Assembly: GCA_024235415.1 (NCBI GenBank)
Contig: JACKML010000002.1
Location: 186,001-250,000, forward strand
Reading direction: 5' to 3'
Source: Chromatiaceae bacterium
GTDB lineage: Bacteria; Pseudomonadota; Gammaproteobacteria; Chromatiales; Chromatiaceae
DNA: 64,000 bases
Below are positions 1 through 8,964 of the stretch, piece by piece. The position numbers were made by a program, and so were the translations under genes. Each line of letters opens with the position of its first letter. Within the stretch, counting starts at the first letter, position 1. Below the pieces are notes generated by a model. It saw nothing but the letters and a program-made list of their open reading frames with translations, had not been told where the DNA came from and ran no database searches.

Positions 1-751
1 TGCGAACCTGAATCTGGTGATGGCGGGCCTGCTCGGGACGCTGGTGTTCTTTCTGGTCATGGAGCTGATCGCGGCTGTCACCGTGCATCCGTCGCAGGAT
101 CGTGGCGTCGTTGTACAGGGCGGCTATCGCTCCAACATGGGGATCATCGGCCTCGCCTACGCTGTGAATGCCTTTGGTGATGTGGCGCTGGCAGCGGCAT
201 CCCTGTACCTCGCGCTGGTCACGGTCCTTTACAACGTGCTGGCCGTCATCACCCTGAACCGCTCCCTGCATCGCCAGGCCACTTTCGGTGCGACGCTGAA
301 GAAGATCGCGCTCAATCCCCTGATCATCGGTATTTTTTCCGCCTTGCCGTTTGCCTACTTCGAAGTGCCTCTGCCGCGACTGCTGCTGCAGACCGGCGAG
401 TACTTCGCGCAGATGACGCTGCCGCTCGCCCTGCTTTGTACCGGCGGATCGTTGAGCCTCGCAAGCCTGCGACTGGAATCGCGCAACGCGATGATCGGCA
501 GTGTCGCAAAGGTGATATTTTCCCCACTGCTGCTGACGCTTGGCGCGCTGTTTGCCGGTCTGCGCGGCATGGACCTCGGGATCGTGTTCCTGATGTCCGC
601 AGCGCCGACTGCTGCATCGAGTTATGTAATGTCTCGCGCGATGGGCGGCAACGCCACGCTGGCCGCCAACATCATCGTGTTGAGTACGATCGGCTCGGTG
701 ATCGCGACCACACTGGGTATCACCTGGTTGCGCTCGGCAGGACTGGTCTGA
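1..751 (+). CDS. AEC-family (auxin efflux carrier type) permease, 5' end outside window
   Basis: The reading frame is already open at base 2, so the true start lies upstream of the window; 249 residues are visible. The protein is almost entirely hydrophobic, with about seven membrane spans separated by short basic loops. The C-terminal half carries the pattern GxMDLGIVFLMSAAPTAAS, typical of the second half of the AEC/membrane transport family (PF03547), where small residues and a proline break a central helix. AEC members export or exchange small organic acids or amino acids; substrate cannot be told here. It is followed by a PLP enzyme on the same strand 83 bases later, with no visible terminator between. 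Family call is fairly sure, substrate unknown. Confidence 0.75.
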   Translation, partial: ANLNLVMAGLLGTLVFFLVMELIAAVTVHPSQDRGVVVQGGYRSNMGIIGLAYAVNAFGDVALAAASLYLALVTVLYNVLAVITLNRSLHRQATFGATLKKIALNPLIIGIFSALPFAYFEVPLPRLLLQTGEYFAQMTLPLALLCTGGSLSLASLRLESRNAMIGSVAKVIFSPLLLTLGALFAGLRGMDLGIVFLMSAAPTAASSYVMSRAMGGNATLAANIIVLSTIGSVIATTLGITWLRSAGLV

Positions 752-834
752 GAGTGTCAGGTCAACGGTTTGCCAGCAGATCGACCCTGCGCTAGCGTGT
801 CGTGCGACACCAGCAACCGGACGATCACCTGCCC

Positions 835-1977
835 ATGCTCTACCTGCCTGCCGAGTTTCCACTCGACCCGGACCTCTGTTATCTGAACCACGCCGCGATC
901 GGTCCCTGGCCGCGGCGCACGGCGCAGGTGGTGGCCAACTTCGCACAGCAGAATATGACGCGTGGGGGCAGTGGCTATCCCGCCTGGCTGGAGGTCGAAC
1001 AACGCCTGCGCCTGCGTCTGGCACGCCTGATCAATGCCGGCAGCGCCGACGACATCGCGTTGATCAAGAACACCTCTGAGGGGCTGTCGATCGTCAGCCA
1101 GGGGCTCGACTGGCACCGGGGTGACGAGGTGCTGGGTGTCTCTGGCGACTTCTGCTCCAACGAGATGCCGTGGGAAGTCCTCGGCGATCGCGGTGTGAAC
1201 TACCGGCCGCTCGATGTACTGCACCTGGAGGACCCCGAAGGCGCCCTGATCGATGCCCTTTCCGAGCAAACGCGCCTGCTGGCGATCAGCACGGTGCACT
1301 TTGCGACCGGTTACCGTTTCGATCTGGCACGTCTTTCATCAGCATGCCGCGCACGCGGCGTAATGCTTTCGGTCGACGCGATTCAAAGTCTCGGTGCCGC
1401 CGGCTTCGACCTGCAACAGGTGCCGGCCGACATCGTGGTGGCCGGCGGCCACAAGTGGCTGTTGTCACCCGAAGGCCTGGGTTTTCTGTATTGCCGTCCC
1501 GAATTGCGCGAGCACATGAGCCTGCACCAGTTTGGTTGGGCAATGCGGGCCAGACCGTACGATTTCGAGAGTGCGACATGGTCCCCTGCGGCGTCAGCGA
1601 GGCGCTTCGAGGCCGGGACGCCGAATATGACCGGTATCCACGCAATGGATGCCAGCCTCAGTCTTTTCGAAGAGGTCGGCATGGCGTTTATTGAAGAGCG
1701 GCTGGCGGAGAACGTCCGGTTGCTTGAAGACGGACTCGAATCGATCTCCGATGTGGAAATGGTGACGCCAAGGGATCCGGCCAGGCGTTGCGGGATACTG
1801 ACTTTTCGACACCCCGGTGTCATGCAATCGGCGTTGCATGCACAACTGATGAAACTGCAGGTGATCTGTTCGCCTCGGGCCGGGGGAATTCGCCTCTCTC
1901 CACATTTCTATACGCCAAAACAGGTCCTTGAATCGACATTGGATAAGATTAATCAAACGATCCAATTACTTAGTTAA
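835..1977 (+). CDS. Aminotransferase class V-fold PLP-dependent enzyme
   Basis: A 380-residue fold-type I PLP enzyme related to cysteine desulfurase and kynureninase-type proteins. The Schiff-base lysine is in the GGHKWLL motif at about residue 207, preceded by the cofactor-binding SVDAIQS motif (Asp stacks on the pyridine nitrogen). The N-terminal YLNHAAIGPWP stretch matches the substrate-side loop of this family. I chose the ATG at 835; an in-frame GTG at 802 would add 11 polar residues and neither has a convincing Shine-Dalgarno. No flexible Cys loop typical of IscS/SufS is evident, so a desulfurase role is not supported; a lyase, epimerase or aminotransferase role is possible. The substrate is unknown. 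A low-GC spacer follows the stop. Confidence 0.8.
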   Translation: MLYLPAEFPLDPDLCYLNHAAIGPWPRRTAQVVANFAQQNMTRGGSGYPAWLEVEQRLRLRLARLINAGSADDIALIKNTSEGLSIVSQGLDWHRGDEVLGVSGDFCSNEMPWEVLGDRGVNYRPLDVLHLEDPEGALIDALSEQTRLLAISTVHFATGYRFDLARLSSACRARGVMLSVDAIQSLGAAGFDLQQVPADIVVAGGHKWLLSPEGLGFLYCRPELREHMSLHQFGWAMRARPYDFESATWSPAASARRFEAGTPNMTGIHAMDASLSLFEEVGMAFIEERLAENVRLLEDGLESISDVEMVTPRDPARRCGILTFRHPGVMQSALHAQLMKLQVICSPRAGGIRLSPHFYTPKQVLESTLDKINQTIQLLS

Positions 1978-2117
1978 AAGTTGTAATTAACTGTTTAAAT
2001 AACAAAACTTACGCATTACTTTTATTCTCTTAAATTCGTACAAATATACTAAATTGAATCGGAAACAAAGCGTCCGATTTGGCGGTCTATACTCGGTAAA
2101 TACGGGAAAAAGGCCCA
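1978..2117. promoter_or_regulatory. AT-rich intergenic spacer with small inverted repeat, likely promoter region of the YiiX-like gene
   Basis: These 140 bases are strikingly AT-rich compared with the surrounding DNA, containing runs such as TTGTAATTAA and TTTAAATAAC. A perfect 7-bp inverted repeat, AATCGGA at 2057-2063 and TCCGATT at 2073-2079, has a 9-base loop and lies 38 bases before the next start codon. A TATACT hexamer at 2088-2093 could be a -10 box but no well-spaced -35 was found. The spacer separates two co-directional genes and most likely carries the promoter and an operator for the downstream gene. Function is inference from composition and position only. Confidence 0.35.
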
Positions 2118-3074
2118 ATGACGATGCGCGATCTCCTGAGATGGCTGTATTTCAAGGCCACAGAGTGGCTGACGAAGGAAGGACCGCCTTCGCCAACCCC
2201 GCTCTGCGACTTCAATCGTCTCGGGTTCGAATTGCGCAAGGGCGATGTGTTGTTGGTGGAGGGTCGCAGCCGCGTCTCCGAGGTCATCAAGATCATCACC
2301 CAGAGTTCCTGGAGTCACTCCGCCCTCTACATCGGCCGCCTGTACGACATCAAAGACCCGGATCTGCGATCGGTGGTCGAGTATCACTACGATGGCGACC
2401 CGGATGAGCAACTGATCATCGAGGCGCTGATCGGTCGCGGCACGATCATCTCGCCGCTGAACGCCTACCGAAGCTATCATCTTCGGATCTGCCGTCCTGC
2501 AGGGCTTTCGCCCGCCGATGCCGAAGGGGTGATCGGCTACGCGGTGAAACATCTGGGCTGGGAATACGACGTACGGCAGATACTCGATCTTGCGCGTTTC
2601 TTCTTCCCCTGGAGTTTTCTGCCGCGGCGCTGGCGCTCCAGTCTGTTCCAGCACAACGCCGGCAATCCAACCCGCACCGTATGTTCAACCCTGCTGGCTG
2701 AGGCGTTCGGGACCGTGGATTTTCCGATCCTGCCGTTTATCGAACGCGCACAGGACGGCAGCGTGCGCTTCTTCAAACGCAATCCGCGTCTGTTCGCGCC
2801 AAAGGATTTCGACTATTCACCCTATTTTTCGATCATCAAGTATCCCTATCTCGGCATCAACGACATCGGCCTGTATCACCGGCTGCCGTGGAGCGACGAG
2901 GACATCTATAACGATGAGCGCCACGCGTTCAATCCGCCACCGAGCAAGGTGCTGCAGCGCGAACAACCGGTGACGCATGACGACGCCGGCGATGAACCGG
3001 TCGCCGAAGCGTCGACCATCACCACCGTGGGACACAAGCGCCTCGGGTTTGCGTTTCTCCGGCGCGGGGAGTAA
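2118..3074 (+). CDS. YiiX-like permuted papain-fold (NlpC/P60 superfamily) enzyme
   Basis: A 318-residue protein with the circularly permuted order of the YiiX/YebB-type NlpC/P60 superfamily: the catalytic His comes first, in SSWSHSALY (His67), and the Cys comes late, in TVCSTLLAEAF (Cys189). The RKGDVLLVEGR segment just before His67 is the usual first strand. Families with this permutation include lipid-cleaving and peptide-cleaving enzymes, so it may act on membrane lipids or acylated substrates rather than peptidoglycan. No signal peptide is seen, which argues for a cytoplasmic or membrane-associated enzyme. Its stop lies 5 bases before fadE, so it is probably co-transcribed with the beta-oxidation genes. 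The last 80 residues are an extra tail of unknown role. Confidence 0.75.
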   Translation: MTMRDLLRWLYFKATEWLTKEGPPSPTPLCDFNRLGFELRKGDVLLVEGRSRVSEVIKIITQSSWSHSALYIGRLYDIKDPDLRSVVEYHYDGDPDEQLIIEALIGRGTIISPLNAYRSYHLRICRPAGLSPADAEGVIGYAVKHLGWEYDVRQILDLARFFFPWSFLPRRWRSSLFQHNAGNPTRTVCSTLLAEAFGTVDFPILPFIERAQDGSVRFFKRNPRLFAPKDFDYSPYFSIIKYPYLGINDIGLYHRLPWSDEDIYNDERHAFNPPPSKVLQREQPVTHDDAGDEPVAEASTITTVGHKRLGFAFLRRGE

Positions 3075-3079
3075 CCGAC

Positions 3080-5551
3080 ATGTGGATCAGCGGACTGTTA
3101 CTGACGATTGCCGTGGTCTGGGCACTGGCGTACTGGGGTGCAGGCACCGGGGTATGGATCGCCGCACTGGCGGTCGGCCTGACGGTGTTCACCCTGGGCA
3201 CCGCGGTGACCTGGTACGTCGCCATCCCCGCCTGGCTGCTGTCGGCGGCGGCAGTGCTGCTGCTGGGCGTGCCACGGATACGCCGCCGCTATGTCACGGC
3301 GCCGCTGTTCCAGCAGTTCCGCAAGGTGATGCCACCCATGTCGCAGACCGAGCAGGAGGCGCTGGAGGCAGGCAGCGTCTGGTGGGACGCAGAGCTGTTT
3401 ACCGGCAGACCGGACTGGCAGCGCCTGCTCAACCTGCCCAAGCCGCATCTGAGCCAGGATGAACGCGCCTTCCTCGATGAGCAGACCGACACCCTGTGCC
3501 ACCTGCTCGATGACTGGCGAATCACCCACGAAGACAGGGATCTCTCTCCCGAGGCCTGGCGGTATATCAAGGAGCAGGGTTTCTTTGGCCTGATCATCCC
3601 TCAGGAGTACGGCGGCAAGGGCTTTTCCGCACTGGCGCATTCCGAGGTGGTGATGAAGCTGGCCAGCCGCAGCATCACCGCGGCAGTCACGGTGATGGTG
3701 CCCAACTCGCTCGGCCCGGGAAAACTGCTGCTGCACTACGGCACGCGCGAACAGAAGGAGCACTACCTGCCGCGCCTGGCACGCGGCGAAGAGGTGCCAT
3801 GCTTCGCGCTGACCGGACCCGAGGCCGGCAGCGACGCCGGCGCCATCCCGGACCGCGGCGAGGTCTGTCACGGCGACTGGAAGGGCGAACGCGTGCTCGG
3901 CGTGCGCCTGAACTGGGACAAGCGTTACATCACCCTCGGACCTGTCTGCACCCTGCTTGGTCTCGCATTCAAACTGTATGACCCGGATCACCTGCTGGGC
4001 GAGGCTACCGACCTGGGCGTCACCCTCGCACTGGTGCCGCGCGAGACCCCGGGCGTGAGTATCGGCGAACGTCATGTGACCCTGGATATCCCGTTCCAGA
4101 ACGGTCCCAACCAGGGACGCGACGTGTTCATCCCGCTGTCGCAGCTGATCGGCGGCACACGCTACATCGGGCAGGGTTGGCGCATGCTGGTCGAGTGCCT
4201 GGCCGAGGGTAGAGGTATCTCGTTGCCCGCACTGAGCGTTGGTGCTGGCAAGACCGCCAGCCGCTTCACCGGTGCCTATGCGGCAATCCGCAATCAGTTC
4301 AACCGGCCGATCGGGCACTTCGAGGGCATCGAGCAGCCGCTCGCACGGATCGCCGCCCTCACCTACCAGATGGATGCGGCCCGCACCCTCACCCTCGGTG
4401 CACTGGATATCGGCGAGAAGCCGTCCGTTATCTCGGCGATCGTCAAGTATCACCTGACGGAAAACTACCGCCGTTGTATCAACGACGCCATGGACATCCA
4501 GGGTGGCAGTGGCATCTGCCTTGGACCCTCCAACCTTATTGGCCGTGCCTACCAGGCGATCCCGATCGCGATCACGGTTGAAGGCGCGAATATCCTGACC
4601 CGTAGCATGATCATCTTCGGCCAGGGTGCGGTGCGCTGCCATCCCTGGGTGCTGAAGGAGTTTCAGGCCGCCCAGGATCCGGACACGCGGCGCGGCCTGG
4701 TCGATTTCGACCACGCGATCTTTGGTCATGTCGGTTTCGTGTTCGGCAATATCGCGCGCAGCCTGTTCCTCGGCTTGACCCGCGGGCGCTTCTCCAGCGC
4801 GCCGGTCGAAGGTCCGACGCGCCGCTACTTTCAGCAACTGCACTGGATGAGCGCCGCTTTCGCATTGAGCGCCGATGTCGCGATGATGACGCTCGGTGGT
4901 TCGCTCAAGCGCAAGGAACGCCTGTCGGCACGTCTGGGTGACATTCTCAGCGAGTTGTACCTCACCTCGGCAACGCTGAAGCGTTTCGAAGACCAGGGGC
5001 GTCCACAGGACGACCTGCCGCTGGTGCGCTGGGCCTGTGAGAACTCGCTGTACCGGATGCAGGAAAGATTCCGCCTGCTGTTCCGCAACCTGCCGTTCCG
5101 ACCGCTGGCCTGGCTGCTGCGCGCCTGTGTATTCCCCAGTGGCTCACCCTATACCGCGACCCGCGACCGGATCGATCACGAAGCGGCCGCGATACTGCTC
5201 AAGCCGGGCGCCGCGCGTGACCGTCTCACCCAGGGCATCTTCATCAGCGACGACAGTTCGCTACGCCAGGGCGAGATAGAACAGGCATTCGTGCAGGCTG
5301 CCAGGGTGGCACCGATCGAAAAGACGTTGCGCGATGCGCGACGCGCCGGCCTGCTGCATGGAAAGTCACCGGCCGAATGGGCTGCCGAGGCCGTGGCCGA
5401 CGGCCTGATCTCTGCTGCCGACGCCACGGAACTGGAGAAGATGCAGACCCTGCGCGACAAGGTGGTGATGGTCGACAGCTTCGCGCAATACGGCAAGCAG
5501 TTTGCGCGGCGTGCGCCGAAAGCGGACAAGCCGGCGATCTACGCGGTATGA
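3080..5551 (+). CDS. fadE: Acyl-CoA dehydrogenase FadE
   Basis: At 823 residues this is close to the 814 of E. coli FadE and unlike the 380-residue soluble acyl-CoA dehydrogenases. The first 75 residues form two or three membrane spans, then comes the acyl-CoA dehydrogenase domain with IIPQEYGGKGFSALAHSEVV, the ALTGPEAGSDAGA substrate and FAD loop, and FNRPIGHFEGIEQPLARIAALTY-type helices, followed by the long FadE-specific C-terminal domain. It catalyses the FAD-dependent alpha,beta-dehydrogenation that starts each beta-oxidation cycle, probably at the inner membrane. It begins 5 bases after the YiiX-like gene and is followed 28 bases later by the thiolase, so it sits inside an operon. The call is firm. 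Confidence 0.95.
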   Translation: MWISGLLLTIAVVWALAYWGAGTGVWIAALAVGLTVFTLGTAVTWYVAIPAWLLSAAAVLLLGVPRIRRRYVTAPLFQQFRKVMPPMSQTEQEALEAGSVWWDAELFTGRPDWQRLLNLPKPHLSQDERAFLDEQTDTLCHLLDDWRITHEDRDLSPEAWRYIKEQGFFGLIIPQEYGGKGFSALAHSEVVMKLASRSITAAVTVMVPNSLGPGKLLLHYGTREQKEHYLPRLARGEEVPCFALTGPEAGSDAGAIPDRGEVCHGDWKGERVLGVRLNWDKRYITLGPVCTLLGLAFKLYDPDHLLGEATDLGVTLALVPRETPGVSIGERHVTLDIPFQNGPNQGRDVFIPLSQLIGGTRYIGQGWRMLVECLAEGRGISLPALSVGAGKTASRFTGAYAAIRNQFNRPIGHFEGIEQPLARIAALTYQMDAARTLTLGALDIGEKPSVISAIVKYHLTENYRRCINDAMDIQGGSGICLGPSNLIGRAYQAIPIAITVEGANILTRSMIIFGQGAVRCHPWVLKEFQAAQDPDTRRGLVDFDHAIFGHVGFVFGNIARSLFLGLTRGRFSSAPVEGPTRRYFQQLHWMSAAFALSADVAMMTLGGSLKRKERLSARLGDILSELYLTSATLKRFEDQGRPQDDLPLVRWACENSLYRMQERFRLLFRNLPFRPLAWLLRACVFPSGSPYTATRDRIDHEAAAILLKPGAARDRLTQGIFISDDSSLRQGEIEQAFVQAARVAPIEKTLRDARRAGLLHGKSPAEWAAEAVADGLISAADATELEKMQTLRDKVVMVDSFAQYGKQFARRAPKADKPAIYAV

Positions 5552-5579
5552 AACGAACTGCCACACAGGAGGACCGGGC

Positions 5580-6917
5580 ATGACGCGGCAAACGAACGCA
5601 AAGAACATCGGACGATTGGGCGGTCGTGCCGTCTACGTCGTCGATGGTGCGCGCACCCCATTTCTCAAGGTGCGTGGCCGACCGTCAGCGTTTCATGCCA
5701 GCGATCTCGCGCTGGCCGCGGGCCGGGCCCTGCTGAACCGCGTCGGCCTGGCGCCCGACAGCATCGATCAGCTCGTCCTGGGCTGTGTGTCGTCCGGACC
5801 GGACGAGGCCAATATCGCGCGTGTCGTGGCGCTGCGCCTGGGCTGCGGCGATCGGGTTCCGGCCTGGACCGTGCAGCGCAACTGCGCCTCGGGAATGCAG
5901 GCACTGGAGAGTGCTGCGCTGGATATCGCCGCGGGCCGCAGTCAGCTGGTGCTGGCCGGTGGTACCGAGGCAATGAGCCACCACCCGGTGATGCTCAATG
6001 AGCTCATGGTGGCGTGGCTGGGGACATGGAACCAGGCGGCGGGTATCGGTGCGCGCGGTCGTGCGCTGCTGCAGCTGCGACCGGCGCATTTCAGACTGGT
6101 CGTGGCGTTGCTGCGCGGCCTGACCGACCCGGTGGTGGGCCTGTCGATGGGACAGACCGCCGAAGAACTGGCCGAGCGCTTCGCGATCGCGCGTGCCGAC
6201 ATGGACGCCTATGCATTGCGCAGTCACCAGCGCCTGGCCCACGCCGTCGCCCAGGACTGGCTGGACGAGATCGAGCCGCTCTACGACAGCGACGGCATGG
6301 TATTCGAGCATGACGACGGCCTGCGCCCGGACTCATCGATCGAGGCCCTGGGCAGATTGCGGCCGGTGTTCGACCGCCCGGTCGGACGCGTGACCGCCGG
6401 CAACAGCGCCCAGGTCAGCGACGGTGCCGCGATGCTGTTGCTGGCGTCGGAAGAGGCCGTCGAGCGACTGGCGCTGCCGGTGCTCGGGCGCATCGTCGAC
6501 AGCCAGTGGGCCGGACTCGACCCGGCACAGATGGGGCTTGGACCGGTGCACGCGATGGCCCCGATCATGCAGCGTCATGCGCTCGACTCCGATGACATCG
6601 ACGTATGGGAGATCAACGAGGCATTTGCTGCCCAGGTGATGGCCTGCACCGCCGCGTGGACATCGACCAAATACTGCCGAGACAACCTGCAACGCGAACA
6701 CGCGTTTGCACCGATCCCCGACGACCGGCTCAACATCGACGGTGGCGGCATCAGTCTCGGGCATCCGGTCGGTGCCAGCGGGGCGCGCATCACCCTGCAC
6801 GCGCTGAAGATCATGCAGCGCGAGGGCTGGCGGCGCGGTATCGCCAGCCTGTGCATCGGTGGCGGCCAGGGCGGCGCCCTGCTGCTCGAACGCGATCCGA
6901 CAGGAGACCTCGCATGA
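5580..6917 (+). CDS. fadI: Acetyl-CoA C-acyltransferase (beta-ketothiolase), FadI-like
   Basis: A 445-residue thiolase that cleaves 3-ketoacyl-CoA with CoA at the end of the beta-oxidation cycle. The acylated cysteine is in QRNCASGMQ (Cys102), the INEAFAAQ and GHPVGASGAR motifs provide the Asn/His activation pair, and the second cysteine is in SLCIGGGQGG near the C-terminus. The start was set at the ATG preceded by AGGAGG about 7 bases upstream, rather than a longer reading overlapping fadE. Length and the separate, adjacent multifunctional alpha subunit resemble the FadI/FadJ pair more than the shorter FadA. The stop overlaps the next start as ATGA, indicating translational coupling. Confidence 0.9.
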   Translation: MTRQTNAKNIGRLGGRAVYVVDGARTPFLKVRGRPSAFHASDLALAAGRALLNRVGLAPDSIDQLVLGCVSSGPDEANIARVVALRLGCGDRVPAWTVQRNCASGMQALESAALDIAAGRSQLVLAGGTEAMSHHPVMLNELMVAWLGTWNQAAGIGARGRALLQLRPAHFRLVVALLRGLTDPVVGLSMGQTAEELAERFAIARADMDAYALRSHQRLAHAVAQDWLDEIEPLYDSDGMVFEHDDGLRPDSSIEALGRLRPVFDRPVGRVTAGNSAQVSDGAAMLLLASEEAVERLALPVLGRIVDSQWAGLDPAQMGLGPVHAMAPIMQRHALDSDDIDVWEINEAFAAQVMACTAAWTSTKYCRDNLQREHAFAPIPDDRLNIDGGGISLGHPVGASGARITLHALKIMQREGWRRGIASLCIGGGQGGALLLERDPTGDLA

Positions 6918-8938
6918 ACCGGCACTTGATCATCACCAAGGACCAGCACGACATCGCCTGGCTGCAAGTCGACAAGGCCGACAGCTCGGCCAATGTGCTG
7001 ACCGCGGAACTCCTCGAGGAATTCGACCAGAGCCTGGTGCAGATTGCGCAGATGCATCCCAAGGGCCTGGTGATCATCTCCGGCAAGGCATCCGGGTTCA
7101 TCGCCGGCGCCGATGTCAAGGCGTTCGCCGACGTGCCCGGGGTGGCATCGGCCGAGCAACATATCCAACGCGTGCACGAAATCCTGCATCGTCTCGAATC
7201 GATGGCATTCCCGACGGTCGCCGCAATCCATGGCTTCTGCCTCGGTGGAGGTCTGGAGCTCGCGCTGGCCTGTGATTACCGGGTCGGCGCCGACGATGAT
7301 GCGACACGGCTGGGGTTTCCGGAGGTCAAGCTCGGCATCTTTCCCGGGTACGGCGGCACCGTGCGCAGCACCCGCCTGCTTGGCGACCTGGCAGCGTTGC
7401 AGCTGATGCTGGGCGGACGCACCGTAAGCGCCCGAACAGCCCGCCGGATGGGGTTGGTCGATCTCGCGGTGCCGAAACGCCAGTTGCGCGCAGCGGCGGC
7501 TGGCATGGTTCAGCGCAACACGCGGCCGCGCCGTGCCGGCTGGATAAGGCGGCTGCCATCATTGACGCTGCTGCGGCCACTGGTGTGCAAGCTATTGGTG
7601 GCACAGGTCGAAAAACGCGTGGACCGATCCCATTACCCTGCCCCGTTCGAACTGATCGGGCACTGGCGTGCCACGGCCGGCGATGCCGCAGCGATGTACG
7701 ACAGCGAGGCGCGCAATGTCGCGCGCCTGATCAACGCCACCGCCGCACAGAACCTGATCCGGGTGTTTCTGCTGCAGGATCGCCTGAAGGCCGAGGGTAA
7801 CAAGGCGGATTTCCAGCCGCGCCAGGTGCACGTGATCGGCGGCGGCGTGATGGGTGGCGACATCGCGGCATGGTGTGCGCTGCGTGGTCTGCGCGTGACC
7901 TTGCAGGACCGCGCGCCCGAATACCTGAGCCGTGCGGTACAGCGGGCGCACCAGTTGTTTCGTCACAAACTGAAAGACCCGTATGCGGTGCAGGCGGCGA
8001 TCGACCGGCTGATGCCTGATCACCGCGGCAGCGGGATACGAAATGCAGACGTGGTGATCGAGGCGATCTACGAGGACCTCGACGCCAAGCAGGCGCTGTA
8101 TGCGCAGGTAGAGCCGCTGATGAAGGCGGACGCACTGCTCGCCAGCAACACCTCGAGTATCCCGCTGGCCCAGCTGGGTTCGAAGCTGGCGCGGCCCGGC
8201 CGCCTGGTGGGCCTGCATTTCTTCAACCCCGTCGCCAAGATGCCGTTGCTGGAGGTGGTGCACGACACGCACACCGAGGCGGAGATGGTCTGTCGTGCGG
8301 CCGCGTTCGCCCGCCACATCGACAAGCTTCCGCTCAAGGTGCGCAGCAGTCCGGGTTTCCTGGTCAACCGCGTGTTGATGCCTTACCTGCTGGAGGCGGT
8401 CGAACTGCTCGATGCCGGGACGCCCGCCACCGCCATCGACCGCGCGGCTGTCGCATTCGGCATGCCGATGGGACCGATCGAACTCGCCGACACCGTGGGC
8501 CTGGACATCTGTCTCTCGGTCGCCGGCAAGATGGCCGGTGCGCTGCATAACCCGGTGCCGGAAAAGCTGCGCGCGCTGGTCGACCAAGGCCACCTGGGGC
8601 GCAAGTCCGGCCAGGGGTTCTACGCCTGGAAAGGCGGCAAGGCCGTGAAACCGACCCCCGCCGGCGAGGCGCCGGTTCATGACCCGGACATCAGCGATCG
8701 GCTGATCCTGCGTCTGGTCAACGAGTCGGTGGCCTGCCTGCGCGAAGGAGTGGTCGATGACGAGGACCTGCTCGACGCCGGCGTGATCTTCGGTACCGGG
8801 TTTGCGCCTTTCAGGGGTGGCCCGATGCACTATGTACACAGTCGAGGCTCTGCCGAAGTGAAACAGCGGCTCGACGAATTGGAGGACCGTTTCGGCCAGC
8901 ATTTCCACGCCGATCCGGGTTGGGGGGCAATCGCCTGA
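6914..8938 (+). CDS. fadJ: Fatty acid oxidation complex alpha subunit (enoyl-CoA hydratase / 3-hydroxyacyl-CoA dehydrogenase), FadJ-like
   Basis: A 674-residue bifunctional enzyme. The N-terminal crotonase domain has the oxyanion-hole GFIAGADVKAF and FCLGGGLELALACDYR motifs and the GFPEVKLGIFPGYGG stretch carrying catalytic acid/base residues. From about residue 305 the NAD-binding motif VIGGGVMGGDIAAW begins the 3-hydroxyacyl-CoA dehydrogenase half, continuing with SNTSSIPL and LHFFNPVAKMPLLEVV. It hydrates enoyl-CoA and oxidises the resulting hydroxyacyl-CoA, partnering with the thiolase encoded just upstream. It is slightly shorter than E. coli FadJ (about 714). The start is fixed by the 4-base overlap with the thiolase stop. 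The call is firm; whether it behaves as FadB or FadJ is less sure. Confidence 0.92.
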   Translation: MNRHLIITKDQHDIAWLQVDKADSSANVLTAELLEEFDQSLVQIAQMHPKGLVIISGKASGFIAGADVKAFADVPGVASAEQHIQRVHEILHRLESMAFPTVAAIHGFCLGGGLELALACDYRVGADDDATRLGFPEVKLGIFPGYGGTVRSTRLLGDLAALQLMLGGRTVSARTARRMGLVDLAVPKRQLRAAAAGMVQRNTRPRRAGWIRRLPSLTLLRPLVCKLLVAQVEKRVDRSHYPAPFELIGHWRATAGDAAAMYDSEARNVARLINATAAQNLIRVFLLQDRLKAEGNKADFQPRQVHVIGGGVMGGDIAAWCALRGLRVTLQDRAPEYLSRAVQRAHQLFRHKLKDPYAVQAAIDRLMPDHRGSGIRNADVVIEAIYEDLDAKQALYAQVEPLMKADALLASNTSSIPLAQLGSKLARPGRLVGLHFFNPVAKMPLLEVVHDTHTEAEMVCRAAAFARHIDKLPLKVRSSPGFLVNRVLMPYLLEAVELLDAGTPATAIDRAAVAFGMPMGPIELADTVGLDICLSVAGKMAGALHNPVPEKLRALVDQGHLGRKSGQGFYAWKGGKAVKPTPAGEAPVHDPDISDRLILRLVNESVACLREGVVDDEDLLDAGVIFGTGFAPFRGGPMHYVHSRGSAEVKQRLDELEDRFGQHFHADPGWGAIA

Positions 8939-8964
8939 GCAGGCGCATTCAGAGGAGAACGGTC

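Noticed and set aside
3098..4843. Long minus-strand open frame (581 codons) opposite fadE
   Set aside because: Composition is Gln/His/Arg-rich as expected from an antisense frame in GC-rich DNA, no family motif, and fadE on the other strand is unmistakable.
6575..7231. Minus-strand frame at the thiolase/fadJ junction
   Set aside because: Crosses two clear plus-strand genes that overlap by ATGA; no independent support.
7592..8908. Minus-strand open frame (438 codons) opposite fadJ
   Set aside because: Shadow of a conserved gene; no motif, start signal or sensible hydrophobicity pattern.
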